The notes under the pieces were generated by a model. That model made no database searches and was not told where the DNA came from. It saw nothing but the letters and a program-made list of their open reading frames with translations. A program made the translations under genes and the position numbers. From Kitasatospora atroaurantiaca (GTDB taxonomy: Bacteria > Actinomycetota > Actinomycetes > Streptomycetales > Streptomycetaceae): DNA of 64,000 nt. Where the stretch lies: assembly GCF_007828955.1 (NCBI RefSeq), contig NZ_VIVR01000001.1:4588001-4652000 (forward strand). The letters run 5' to 3'. Below are positions 19,359 through 27,969 of this stretch, piece by piece (the first letter of the stretch is position 1; the number at the start of each line of letters is the position of its first letter).

Positions 19359-20489
19359 GTGTCCACGATCCCCGTCATGATCCCCTGGCTCGGCGAGGAG
19401 GAGGCCCAGGCCGCGGCGGACGCCGTACGCTCCGGCTGGGTCGCCCAGGGGCCCCGGGTCGCCGAGTTCGAGCGGGCCTTCGCCGCCCATCTCGGCGTCC
19501 CGCACGCCGTCGCCGTCTCCTCCTGCACCACCGCGCTGCACCTGGCCCTGATCGGTGCGGGCGTCGGCCCCGGCGACGAGGTGGTGGTGCCCTCGCTCTC
19601 CTTCATCGCGACCGCCAACGCCGTCACCTACGTCGGCGCCACGCCCGTCTTCGCCGACGTCGAGCTCGCCACCGGGAACCTCACGGCCGAGACCGTCGCG
19701 CCGCTGCTGACGGCCCGCACCAGGGCGGTCATCGCCGTCGACCAGGGCGGTGTCCCGGTCGACCTGGACGCCATCAGGGAGCTGGTGGAGCCGCTCGGCG
19801 CGACCGTCGTCGAGGACGCCGCCTGCGGCGCGGGCTCGCTCTACCGGGGCCGCCCGGTGGGCAGTACGGCGCAGCTCGCCGCGTACTCCTTCCACCCGCG
19901 CAAGCTGCTCACCACCGGCGAGGGCGGCATGGTCACCTGTCAGGACGGCGAGGTCGCCGCCCGGCTGCGGCGGTTGCGCGAGCACGGGATGAGCGTCTCG
20001 GCGTCCGACCGGCACGCCGCGGGTGGCGGTGCGAGTGTGCTGGAGACGTACGACGAGATCGGCTTCAACCACCGGATGACCGACATCCAGGCGGCCGTCG
20101 GCCTGGTCCAGCTCCGCAAGCTGCCCGCCATGGTCCGGCGCCGCCGTGAACTCGCCGACCGTTACCGCGAGTTGCTCGGGCCGCTCGGGGAGCGGCTGGT
20201 GGCCGACCCGGAGCACGGTACCGGCAACTTCCAGGCCTGCTGGCTGCTGCTGCCGGACGGCGCCCTCGACCGCACCGAGCTGCTGGCCGGCCTTGCAGCC
20301 GTCGGAATCTCCGCTCGTCGCGGCATCATGGCGGCCCACCTGGAGGCCCCGTACAAGGGCACGGCGCGCGTCCCGCTGCCGGTCACCGAGCTGATCACCG
20401 GCCGCTCGGTGATACTGCCGCTCTACCACTCGCTCACCGAGGACCAGCAGGACCGGGTGATCGCCGGACTCCGGGAGTTGATCGGGTGA
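19359..20489 (+). CDS. DegT/DnrJ/EryC1-type sugar aminotransferase, first copy
   Basis: 376 residues from GTG 19359, GGAG 6 nt upstream. These PLP enzymes aminate keto sugars on nucleotides using Glu or Gln. Conserved are SGWVAQGPRVAEFE, SSCTTALHLAL, VEDAACGAGS and the PLP lysine in SFHPRKLLTTGEGGM; the C-terminal part has EIGFNHRMTDIQAAVGLVQL. The stop overlaps the next gene's GTG (GTGA). Its substrate is plausibly a 3- or 4-keto sugar made by the preceding two enzymes. Confidence 0.92.
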   Translation: MSTIPVMIPWLGEEEAQAAADAVRSGWVAQGPRVAEFERAFAAHLGVPHAVAVSSCTTALHLALIGAGVGPGDEVVVPSLSFIATANAVTYVGATPVFADVELATGNLTAETVAPLLTARTRAVIAVDQGGVPVDLDAIRELVEPLGATVVEDAACGAGSLYRGRPVGSTAQLAAYSFHPRKLLTTGEGGMVTCQDGEVAARLRRLREHGMSVSASDRHAAGGGASVLETYDEIGFNHRMTDIQAAVGLVQLRKLPAMVRRRRELADRYRELLGPLGERLVADPEHGTGNFQACWLLLPDGALDRTELLAGLAAVGISARRGIMAAHLEAPYKGTARVPLPVTELITGRSVILPLYHSLTEDQQDRVIAGLRELIG

Positions 20490-21961
20490 TCCCTTCGATC
20501 AGACACCTCGGCCACGCCGGGTTCGTGGTCGAGCACGCCGGGCTGCGCATCCTGATCGACCCGTGGTTCCACCCGGCCTTCCTGGAGGCGTGGTTCCCCT
20601 ACCCGGACAACCGGGACCTGCTGCCCGAGGTGGTCGCGGGCCGCTACGACTACCTGTACATCTCGCACACCCACGAGGACCACTTCGACCGGCGGCTGCT
20701 CGCCCAGCTCTCCAGGGACGTCACCGTCCTGGTGCCGCGCTATCGCACCAAGTCGCTGAGCCGCAGCCTCGCCGCGCTCGGCTTCGGGCAGCAGGTGCTG
20801 CTCGGGCACCGCGAGGAACACCGGCTCGGGCCCGACAGCACGGCGACGATGCTGCTGGACACCAGCCACAAGGAGGACAGCGGGCTGCTGCTCGACCTCG
20901 GCGGCTACCGCTTCCTCGACCTCAACGACTGCAACACCCCGATGTCCGAACTCCCGGGCGACGTCGACCTGCTGGCCGCCCAGTACTCCGGCGCCATGTG
21001 GTACCCGAACGCCTACGACTACCCGGCCGAGATGATGGCCGCCAAGACCGCCGCCGTCCGGTCCGACCTGCTCGACACCCTCGCCCGCAAGGTCAAGCTC
21101 ACCGGCGCCCGCGCCTACCTCCCGTCGGCCGGCCCGGCCTGTTTCCTCGACCCCGAGCTGGACCGCTTCAACGACCGCGACGCGACGATCTTCCCGCACT
21201 GGGAGGACGTCGCACCCGTGTTCGCCGCCGTCTGCCCGGAGACGCGGGTCGTCCGCACCGCCCCCGGCGACCTGGTCGCCGCCCCGGCCCCGCCCGGCCG
21301 CTGGTTCACCGACCCCGCCGGCTACCTCGCCGACTACCGCGAGCGCCGCTGCGCCGACTGGGAGGCGTACCACGAGGGCGAGCCCGCCCCCGTCACGGCC
21401 GAGGAGGTCGAGGCGCACTTCGCCCGGCTCCAGCGGCTCAACCGCCCGCTGCTCGCCGACTACCGGCGCGATCTGCGCCTGGAGACCGGAGGCACCGCCT
21501 GGGGCCTCACCCTGGGCGGCCTGGCGGCACAGGTCGAGCTGGAGGACGAACCGGTCGACCCGGCGTATGTGATCCGCATCCCGCCCCGCGCGCTGCGGGC
21601 CGTCCTGGACGGCCGGGCGGGCTGGGAGGAGGCGTTGCTCTCGATGCGGCTCAGCCTGCACCGCGACCCGGACGTCTTCGACCTCACCATGCTCAGCCTG
21701 CTCCGCTACGGTCATCAGCCCGCCCAGACCCGGCAGTTGGTGCGCGAGCGGGCCGGTCCGGTGGAGACCATCGAGCGGGACGGCCTGCGGCTGCAGCGCT
21801 ACTGCCCGCACGCCGGCGAGGACCTGAGTCACGCCGAGATCACCGGCGGGGTCGTGGAGTGCCCCCGCCACCACTGGAAGTGGGACACCACCACCGGGGC
21901 CTGCGTCTCCGGCGGGGCCCTCTCCCTGCACATCGAACCAGCTGAGAGGCCATCCGCATGA
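20486..21961 (+). CDS. Metallo-beta-lactamase-fold hydrolase with C-terminal Rieske [2Fe-2S] domain (CMAH-like)
   Basis: 491 residues, start GTG in a 4-bp overlap with the aminotransferase. Residues 1-220 are an UlaG-like metallo-beta-lactamase fold with HTHEDH at 61-66. Residues 425-485 carry a Rieske centre, CPH (C440, H442) and CPRH (C459, H462). The middle (WFTDPAGYLADYRERR; YVIRIPPRALRAVLDG) is unassigned. This pair of domains is known from CMP-N-acetylneuraminate hydroxylase, where the Rieske domain is N-terminal; here it is C-terminal. Tight coupling to sugar-nucleotide genes suggests an O2-dependent hydroxylation of a nucleotide sugar or its N-acyl group. Electron donor not found nearby. 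Domain calls are solid, function is inference. Confidence 0.8.
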   Translation: MIPSIRHLGHAGFVVEHAGLRILIDPWFHPAFLEAWFPYPDNRDLLPEVVAGRYDYLYISHTHEDHFDRRLLAQLSRDVTVLVPRYRTKSLSRSLAALGFGQQVLLGHREEHRLGPDSTATMLLDTSHKEDSGLLLDLGGYRFLDLNDCNTPMSELPGDVDLLAAQYSGAMWYPNAYDYPAEMMAAKTAAVRSDLLDTLARKVKLTGARAYLPSAGPACFLDPELDRFNDRDATIFPHWEDVAPVFAAVCPETRVVRTAPGDLVAAPAPPGRWFTDPAGYLADYRERRCADWEAYHEGEPAPVTAEEVEAHFARLQRLNRPLLADYRRDLRLETGGTAWGLTLGGLAAQVELEDEPVDPAYVIRIPPRALRAVLDGRAGWEEALLSMRLSLHRDPDVFDLTMLSLLRYGHQPAQTRQLVRERAGPVETIERDGLRLQRYCPHAGEDLSHAEITGGVVECPRHHWKWDTTTGACVSGGALSLHIEPAERPSA

Positions 21962-23064
21962 CCGCCATCCCGCTCGTCGACCTGCAAGCCGCCCACGCCG
22001 AGGTCGCCGAGGAGGTGCGCGAGGGCTTCGACCGGGTGCTCGCCTCCGGTGCGTACATCAAGGGCCCGGACGTGGCCGCCTTCGAGGCCGAGTACGCCGC
22101 CTTCTCGGGCGTCCGGCACGCCGTCGGCACCGCCAACGGGACCGACGCCCTGGAGCTCGCCCTGCGCGCTCTCGAACTCCCGCCCGGCGCCGGAGTGGTG
22201 CTGCCCGCCAACACCTTCGTCGCCACCGCCGAGGCGGTGGTCAGGGCCGGGCTACGGCCCGTCCTGGTCGACGCCGACCCGGAGTACCTCCTGATCGACC
22301 CGGCCCGCGTCGCGGAGGCACTGCCGGGCGCCGCCGCCCTGCTGCCCGTCCACCTCAACGGCCAACTCGCCCCGATGCGGCCGCTGCTGGACCTGGCCGA
22401 GGGCCGTCCGGTGGTCGAGGACGGTGCCCAGTCGCAGGGAGCCAGGCAGGACGGCCGGCTCTCCGGCTCCTGGGGCCGGATCTCCGCCACCAGCTTCTAC
22501 CCGGGCAAGAACCTCGGCGCGTACGGCGACGCCGGCGCGGTGGTCACCGACGACGAGGAGCTGGCCACCGCCGTCCGGCTGACCGGCGACCACGGCTCCG
22601 GCCGCAAGTACGTCCACGAGCGCTTCGGCTTCAACTCCCGGATGGACACCCTGCAGGCCGTCGTCCTGCGCGCCAAACTCCGCCGCCTGCCCGCCTGGAA
22701 CGAGGCCCGCCGCGCCGCCGCCGCCCGCTACGACCGGCTGCTCGCCGGCCTGGACGGGCTCAGCACGCCCCGCACCCTGCCGGGCAACGAACACGTCTGG
22801 CACCTCTACGCGGTGCAGGTCGAGCGCGGCCGGGACGAGGTCCTCGCCGAACTGCAGGCCGCCGGGATCGGTGCCGGTGTCCATTACCCCGTCCCCGTCC
22901 ATCTGCAGCCCGCCTTCCGCGGGCTCGGGTACGCCGAGGGCAGCTTCCCCGTCACCGAGCGGGCGGCGGGCCGGATCCTGACGCTGCCGCTCTATCCGCA
23001 GATCACGGAGGATCAGCAGAGCAGGGTCGCCGAGGCGCTGGCGAAGGCACTCACCAAGATTTGA
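21958..23064 (+). CDS. DegT/DnrJ/EryC1-type sugar aminotransferase, second copy
   Basis: 368 residues, ATG within the ATGA overlap with the MBL-Rieske gene. PLP-lysine motif SFYPGKNLGAYGDAGA; also LPANTFVATAEAV, VEDGAQSQGA and FGFNSRMDTLQAVVLRAKL. The GKNLGAYGDAG form is that of WbpE/QdtB/FdtB-like enzymes that aminate C3 or C4 of UDP- or dTDP-linked keto sugars, distinct from the HPRK type of the first copy. Two different aminotransferases in one operon suggest a diamino sugar or two products. Last gene of the operon. Confidence 0.92.
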   Translation: MTAIPLVDLQAAHAEVAEEVREGFDRVLASGAYIKGPDVAAFEAEYAAFSGVRHAVGTANGTDALELALRALELPPGAGVVLPANTFVATAEAVVRAGLRPVLVDADPEYLLIDPARVAEALPGAAALLPVHLNGQLAPMRPLLDLAEGRPVVEDGAQSQGARQDGRLSGSWGRISATSFYPGKNLGAYGDAGAVVTDDEELATAVRLTGDHGSGRKYVHERFGFNSRMDTLQAVVLRAKLRRLPAWNEARRAAAARYDRLLAGLDGLSTPRTLPGNEHVWHLYAVQVERGRDEVLAELQAAGIGAGVHYPVPVHLQPAFRGLGYAEGSFPVTERAAGRILTLPLYPQITEDQQSRVAEALAKALTKI

Positions 23065-23229
23065 CCAAGAACCGGCCAAGAACCGGTCAAACCCCGAAGA
23101 CGGCCCGTGCCGATGGTGTCCGGTCGAAGCAACCTCCAGGCGGGGCGACCGGGGCCGACCTGCACCCCCTACGCTGGTGTCCAGCATTCACCCATGGACA
23201 ATGTTTCAGCAGCCAGTGGGGGCACCCAG

Positions 23230-24231
23230 ATGACGACAGGTCGGCCCGGCACCGCCGCGGCGCCCAACGGGGCGTACGCGGGCCAGGTGGTGCAGTTCCC
23301 GGACCCGGTACGGTCCGCGAAGCACCCCGCCGGGGTGCGGGTGGACGAGTACGGCTACCCGGACTTCAGCGCGTACGCGGTCGCCGCCGCCGAGGTCGCG
23401 GACCCGCCGGAGGGCTTCGGCGTGGACGAGCTGCGGCTGACCGACTACGTGTCGGCCAACGCCGCGCTGTTCACCCAGGGCCATGAGCTCTGGGCGGACC
23501 TGGACACCGCCGTGGCCACCCCGCCGGGCTGGACCTGGCACCACTCCGTCGGCCGGGCGGCGCCCGGCTGGCGCCGGATGGAACTCGTCCCGGTCGAGGT
23601 CAAGGCCCTGCTCCGGCACCACGGCGGCCTGGCCCGCTCCAGCGCCGACCACAACCGGCGTGGCACCCGCCCGCTCCAGGAGCACCGCCCGGCGCACTTC
23701 TCGCTGGCCAAGGACGGCGGCGACCCGCTGAGCGTCACCGAGGACCTGGTGCAGAACGCGGAGCAGCGCCTGGGCCACCGGCTCCCCGGCGCGTACCGCA
23801 GCTTCCTCAAGGTGGCGGGCGGCCGGGCCCCGGTCGGCGTCGCGCTCGACACCGAGCTCGGACTGCTGCTCGACCAGCCGTTCATGACGGTGAGTGAGGA
23901 GTACGGCGTCCAGGACCTGGTCTACGCGAACAAGTGCCTGCGCGACCACCTCACCAAGGACTACCTGGGCATCGCCTACGTGCAGGGCGGCATCCTGGCG
24001 CTCAAGGTGCGTGGCGAGCAGACCGGTTCGGTCTGGTTCTGCCTCTACGACGACGCCCGGGACACCGGCGGGCCCGAGACCCCCGAGGAGCGCGTCGCGC
24101 GGCTTCTGCTGCCCTGCGGTGCGGACTTCGACCAGTTCCTGCTCCGGCTGGCCGGCAGCCCTCCGGAGCTGGAGACCGTGGCGGGAATGATGGTGGACGG
24201 CGGGTTCGCCCGGGCCGTACCGGTCAACTGA
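23230..24231 (+). CDS. HNH-nuclease-like domain fused to an SMI1/KNR4 (SUKH-1) domain
   Basis: 333 residues from the ATG at 23230, where a GGGGG stretch 8 nt ahead is the best ribosome site; earlier in-frame starts lack one. Residues 95-140 carry TWHHSVGRAAPGWRRMELVP followed by a second histidine pair and GG near 130, the pattern of WHH/LHH-type HNH/Endo VII nuclease toxins. From about 165 the SMI1/KNR4 fold follows (VTEDLVQNAEQRLGHRLPGAYRSFLKVAGG; the run is typical SUKH). SUKH domains are mainly immunity proteins, so enzyme and inhibitor-like parts share one chain. No secretion signal. A second fusion protein follows 34 bp downstream on the same strand. Confidence 0.7.
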   Translation: MTTGRPGTAAAPNGAYAGQVVQFPDPVRSAKHPAGVRVDEYGYPDFSAYAVAAAEVADPPEGFGVDELRLTDYVSANAALFTQGHELWADLDTAVATPPGWTWHHSVGRAAPGWRRMELVPVEVKALLRHHGGLARSSADHNRRGTRPLQEHRPAHFSLAKDGGDPLSVTEDLVQNAEQRLGHRLPGAYRSFLKVAGGRAPVGVALDTELGLLLDQPFMTVSEEYGVQDLVYANKCLRDHLTKDYLGIAYVQGGILALKVRGEQTGSVWFCLYDDARDTGGPETPEERVARLLLPCGADFDQFLLRLAGSPPELETVAGMMVDGGFARAVPVN

Positions 24232-24265
24232 TGCGCAGCCGCAGGACAGAAGGGGTGGACCGGGC

Positions 24266-26686
24266 GTGGTGACGTACGCGCAGGCGCAGGAGCTCGCCGA
24301 GGACTGGATCAACGCCGGGGTGCCGCGCTCGCAGCAGCGCGAGGTACGGGTGCGGGAGTTCGACCTGGGCTTCGTCTGCTGGGCCGTGGACAGGGCCGAC
24401 GGCCAGGACGCCGACGGCGGTTCGGACGGCCCGGCCGGCGAGGCCCGGATGGTGATCGCCCGGGACAGCGGGGCCAGCACGCTCTGGCCGCCGCTGCCCG
24501 TCAACGAGGTGGTCCGGCAGTACGAGGAGACGTACGGCGGTCCGGTCGCGCCCAACCCGGCCGGTGCCGCGAAGCCGGTGCCCGGGGCGGTCGAGGCGAC
24601 GTCCTTCCTGCTCAGCCCGCCGCAGTGGCTCCAGGAGGCCGGGGCGGCGGCGATCGCGGCCGAGGCGGCCCGCCTCGGCGAACCGGCCGCGCCCGACGCC
24701 TCCGGCGCCGCGCCGGTGGTGCTCACCGCGCCGCCCGCCTCCGACCGGCCGGCCGGGGACGCCCCCACCATGCTCGCCCCGCCCTCGGGCGACGCCGCAC
24801 CCTCGTACGGCCTGGCCGCCCCGCCGCCCGGCCACACCCCGCCGCCCGGCTCCACCCCGCTGCCGTTGCCGCACGGTCCGGTGCCGCCGGAGGGCGCCAC
24901 CGTGCCGCTGCCGGACGGGGTCCTGGCGGGGGCGCCGGGCTTCGCCGCCGCGCCCCCGCCACCGCCCGGCGCCACGCCCGTGCCGCTGCCGCCCCCGCCG
25001 GGGGTGCCGGTACCGGGTGCGCCCGCCGCGCCCGTCCCGCCCGCACCGCCTGCACCGCCTGCCGGCTCGCCCGGAATCGCGTACGCCCCGACCATGCTCG
25101 CCACCGACGGCGCACCGGGGCTGATGGGCCTGCCCGGCGCACCCGGGGCACCCGGCAGCCCGGCCCCGGCCGGCGGCCTCGGCCGCTCCGGCCCGGGCAC
25201 CCCGCCGCCCCCGCCACCGGCCGAGCTCCGCGGGCCGGGTGCCGCGCCGCACGGCCCGGGCGGAGCCGGGCGCGGCCCGAGCGCCCCGCCGCCGCCCCCG
25301 CCCGCCGAGCTCCGTCACGCACCCGGCGGCCACCCCGCACCCAGTGCCGGCGGCCGTTCCGGCCCCGGTGTCCCGCCGCCCCCGCCGCCCGGCGAGCTGC
25401 TCGGCGGAGCGGAGGCGCCCGCCGCCCCACAGGCCGCTGGCGCGGCCGGGATCGCGTACGAGGCGACCCAGCTGGCGCACGCCATCGAGATGCCCCCTGG
25501 CGGCCTCGGCGGCCCCGGCATCCCCGGCGCTCCGCCGCAAGGTGGCCCCGGCATGCCTCCGCCGCCCCCGCCGGGTGCCGTCCCGGTGCCGGGCGCTCCG
25601 CCGGTCGGCTACGGCTACCCCGCCGGCGCTGCCTCGGCCGGTGCGCCCGCACCTGCCGTGCCCGCCGTCCCGCCGCCCGCGCCCCAGCCGCCGGTCGCGC
25701 CGGTGCCGTCCGGCGTGCCCTCGATCGGGCCCGGCAGCATCGCCGTGATCAGCTACCGGGGGCCGGACGGCTCCGAGCAGAAGCTCATCCAGCACAGCGA
25801 GCCGGGTACCCCCCACCCCGAGTGGAAGGCCCTGCAGGAGCTGCGCCGGCTGAACGTCCCGCCGGACCAGGTCCTGGAGCTGCACACCGACCTGGAGTGC
25901 TGCGACCTGCCCGGCGGCTACTGCGCCCGGATGGTCCGCGCCTCCTGGCCGAACGCGCGGCTGAGCCACACCGCCCCGTACGGCCGGGACTACCAGGCCA
26001 GGCAGGCCGGGATGGCGCTGCTGCTGGACCACGTCGACCAGCTGCACCAGCTGGCCGCCGCGCCGCAGCGCCCGCGCCCCGTCCGGGTGCCGCTGCCCGC
26101 GCCGGGCATGGTCCCGCCGCTGCCGCCGCTCGCCCCGCAGCAGCTGGCCGCCGAGCTGGGCCAGGCCTTCGGGCCGATGGTGTTCCGCTTCGAGCAGCGC
26201 GCGGTCTCCCGTCAGGGCGTGCCGGAGCCGGTGGCGCAGACCCTGATGTGGGCCGGGCTGCCGCGCGACTTCGCGCCGTTCTTCTGGGCCCAGGCCCAGG
26301 AGGGCAGGCCGATCCCGACCCTCGCCGAGCTGGCCGCCGAGCGCGGCCTGCCGCCGGGGCCGGACTTCGGCGGCTACCTGGTGCTCGGCAACGACTACGG
26401 CCGCCAGCTGTGCGTGCAGTACGGCACGGCCGCCGTGGTCGCGGTCGACATCGAGGGCGGCGGCGAGGCCCCGCGCTTCGTCAACACCGGCGTGCCGGAG
26501 TTCGTCCGCAGCCTGGCGCTGCTCGGGCGGATGTGGCGCCTGCGGTACGGGCTGACGCCGGATCAGGCCGGCCGCTGGACGACCGACTTCCAGGCTCAGC
26601 TGGCCGCCATCGACCCGGCGGCGCTGCAGACGCCCGAGACCTGGTGGGCCGTCCTGCTCGAGCAGTTCTGGGACGGCGTGATGTAG
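24266..26686 (+). CDS. Large Pro-rich protein: Imm35-like, deaminase-like and SUKH-4 domains
   Basis: 806 residues from GTG 24266, AAGGGG upstream. Residues 1-85 (TYAQAQELAEDWINA, REVRVREFDLGFVCW) resemble the Imm35/YrhB immunity domain with an acidic insert. About 130-490 is a Pro/Ala/Gly-rich linker with repeated PPPPPA-ELR units and two conserved GIAYEATQLA-type pieces. About 492-590 resembles nucleic-acid deaminases: HSE near 510 and CCDLPGGYC near 545-552 supply the zinc ligands and catalytic Glu. Residues 625-806 match SUKH-4 (LAAELGQAFGPMVFRF, GLPRDFAPFFW). No export signal. Deaminase residues appear intact, so activity held in check in cis is possible. Domain names are from memory of the toxin literature. 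Confidence 0.68.
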   Translation: MVTYAQAQELAEDWINAGVPRSQQREVRVREFDLGFVCWAVDRADGQDADGGSDGPAGEARMVIARDSGASTLWPPLPVNEVVRQYEETYGGPVAPNPAGAAKPVPGAVEATSFLLSPPQWLQEAGAAAIAAEAARLGEPAAPDASGAAPVVLTAPPASDRPAGDAPTMLAPPSGDAAPSYGLAAPPPGHTPPPGSTPLPLPHGPVPPEGATVPLPDGVLAGAPGFAAAPPPPPGATPVPLPPPPGVPVPGAPAAPVPPAPPAPPAGSPGIAYAPTMLATDGAPGLMGLPGAPGAPGSPAPAGGLGRSGPGTPPPPPPAELRGPGAAPHGPGGAGRGPSAPPPPPPAELRHAPGGHPAPSAGGRSGPGVPPPPPPGELLGGAEAPAAPQAAGAAGIAYEATQLAHAIEMPPGGLGGPGIPGAPPQGGPGMPPPPPPGAVPVPGAPPVGYGYPAGAASAGAPAPAVPAVPPPAPQPPVAPVPSGVPSIGPGSIAVISYRGPDGSEQKLIQHSEPGTPHPEWKALQELRRLNVPPDQVLELHTDLECCDLPGGYCARMVRASWPNARLSHTAPYGRDYQARQAGMALLLDHVDQLHQLAAAPQRPRPVRVPLPAPGMVPPLPPLAPQQLAAELGQAFGPMVFRFEQRAVSRQGVPEPVAQTLMWAGLPRDFAPFFWAQAQEGRPIPTLAELAAERGLPPGPDFGGYLVLGNDYGRQLCVQYGTAAVVAVDIEGGGEAPRFVNTGVPEFVRSLALLGRMWRLRYGLTPDQAGRWTTDFQAQLAAIDPAALQTPETWWAVLLEQFWDGVM

Positions 26687-26706
26687 CGGGCCTGTCGCAG
26701 GTCGGA

Positions 26707-26736
26707 GGGGCTGTACCGGACCACCGGTACGGCCCC
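26707..26736 (+). terminator. Hairpin after the SUKH-4 fusion gene
   Basis: GGGGCTGTACCGG (26707-26719) pairs with CCGGTACGGCCCC (26724-26736) with one G-U pair and an ACCA loop, 20 bp after the stop codon. Confidence 0.75.
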
Positions 26737-26878
26737 TTCGTGCTGCCGTGCGGCGCTGCGTTGTTTGGGTTTCGACCTTATCTGCGCAAAATAGGTCAAG
26801 AGGATGGGTCTACCCGCATCCACCTCGATGACGTCCGACAATGGGCTGCGCAGCCCGCGAGCACGAGGGGAAGAGCCC

Positions 26879-27967
26879 ATGAGCGACGCCGTCTCCCAGC
26901 ACGGCTTCACCGCTGCCCGGCGGGGCTACGCGCCCGAGCAGGTCGACCGGGCGCTGGCCGCCCTCACCGCCGAGCGGGACGAGGCGTGGGAGCGGCTCAG
27001 CGTGCTCGGCGCGGGCATCCGCGAGATGGAGAAGCGGCTCGCCGACATCGTCCGGTCCGCGGCCGACGCCCCCGAACCGGACTTCGCGGTGCTCAGCGAG
27101 CAGGCCGCCAAGCTGATGGCGATCGCCGACGCCGAGGCACTGGCCGTCCGGACGCGGGCCGAGCGCGCCGCGGAGGACGCCCGCGACCGGGCGTACGAGG
27201 CGGGCCAGGACATCGCCACGGCGGCCAAGGAGTACGCCGCCACGGCGCGCAGCGACGCCGAGCAGGCCGTCCGCCGGACGGACGAGCGCTCGCGCGCCGA
27301 GGCCGAGAAGCTGCGCGCGGAGGCCGACCGCGACGCCCGTACGGTGCGGGACACCGCGACGGCGGACGCGGCGAAGACCCGGGTGAGCGCCGCGGAGGCG
27401 GAGGAGCAGGCCGAGGCCAAGCTCGCCGAGCTGCGCCGGCGGGCGGACGAGACGTTCGCCGCCGCGGAGGCGCAGGCGGTTGCCGAGGACGCCAAGATCG
27501 CCGCCATGGCCGAGAACCGGCTCAAGGAGGCCGAGCAGCACCGCCAGGACGTGCTGGCGAAGATCAAGCAGTGGGAGGCCGAGGCCCGGGCCAAGGCGGA
27601 CCAGGTGATGGAGCAGGGCCGCCGCAAGGCCGAGAGGATCCACGCGGCGAGCGAGCGCGAGCAGCAGGAGTTCGCCGTCCGGCAGGAGGAGGTGCAGAAG
27701 CACCTCGACCACATCAAGGGGACCCTCGCGGCCCTCACGGGCGCGGCGGTCGGTGCGATCGAGCCCGTCCCCGAGGAGCCCACGGCAGGGCCTCCCCCCG
27801 AGGCACCGGCGCCCGCGGAGGCCGAGACCACCGTCATGCCGCCTGTGCCGCCGAAGCCGGCGGACCCTCCGGCCCCCGTGCCGGACGCCGAGACGAAGAT
27901 CATCCCCAAGATCGTGATCGTGGACGACGGCTCCGAGTACCCGAGCTCGGTGGTGCGGCGGGCCTAG
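26879..27967 (+). CDS. Long coiled-coil protein, DivIVA/FilP-like ('cellulose-binding' family)
   Basis: 362 residues from the ATG at 26879, with GAGGGG upstream. The N-terminus (FTAARRGYAPEQVDRALAALTAERD) is the DivIVA-like segment that opens many Streptomyces filament proteins. Residues 40-270 are a nearly continuous Ala/Glu/Arg coiled coil; the tail is Pro-rich and ends KIIPKIVIVDDGSEYPSSVV. Such proteins build cytoskeletal assemblies at hyphal tips in Streptomyces (Scy, FilP), though this one is shorter. Probably cytoplasmic, structural. Its stop is 2 bp from that of the converging lipoprotein gene. Confidence 0.7.
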   Translation: MSDAVSQHGFTAARRGYAPEQVDRALAALTAERDEAWERLSVLGAGIREMEKRLADIVRSAADAPEPDFAVLSEQAAKLMAIADAEALAVRTRAERAAEDARDRAYEAGQDIATAAKEYAATARSDAEQAVRRTDERSRAEAEKLRAEADRDARTVRDTATADAAKTRVSAAEAEEQAEAKLAELRRRADETFAAAEAQAVAEDAKIAAMAENRLKEAEQHRQDVLAKIKQWEAEARAKADQVMEQGRRKAERIHAASEREQQEFAVRQEEVQKHLDHIKGTLAALTGAAVGAIEPVPEEPTAGPPPEAPAPAEAETTVMPPVPPKPADPPAPVPDAETKIIPKIVIVDDGSEYPSSVVRRA

Positions 27968-27969
27968 GC

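Noticed and set aside
23107-23229. Earlier starts (23107, 23194) for the HNH-SUKH protein
   Set aside because: Neither has a ribosome site, and the added residues look like untranslated leader; ATG 23230 follows a G-rich ribosome site.
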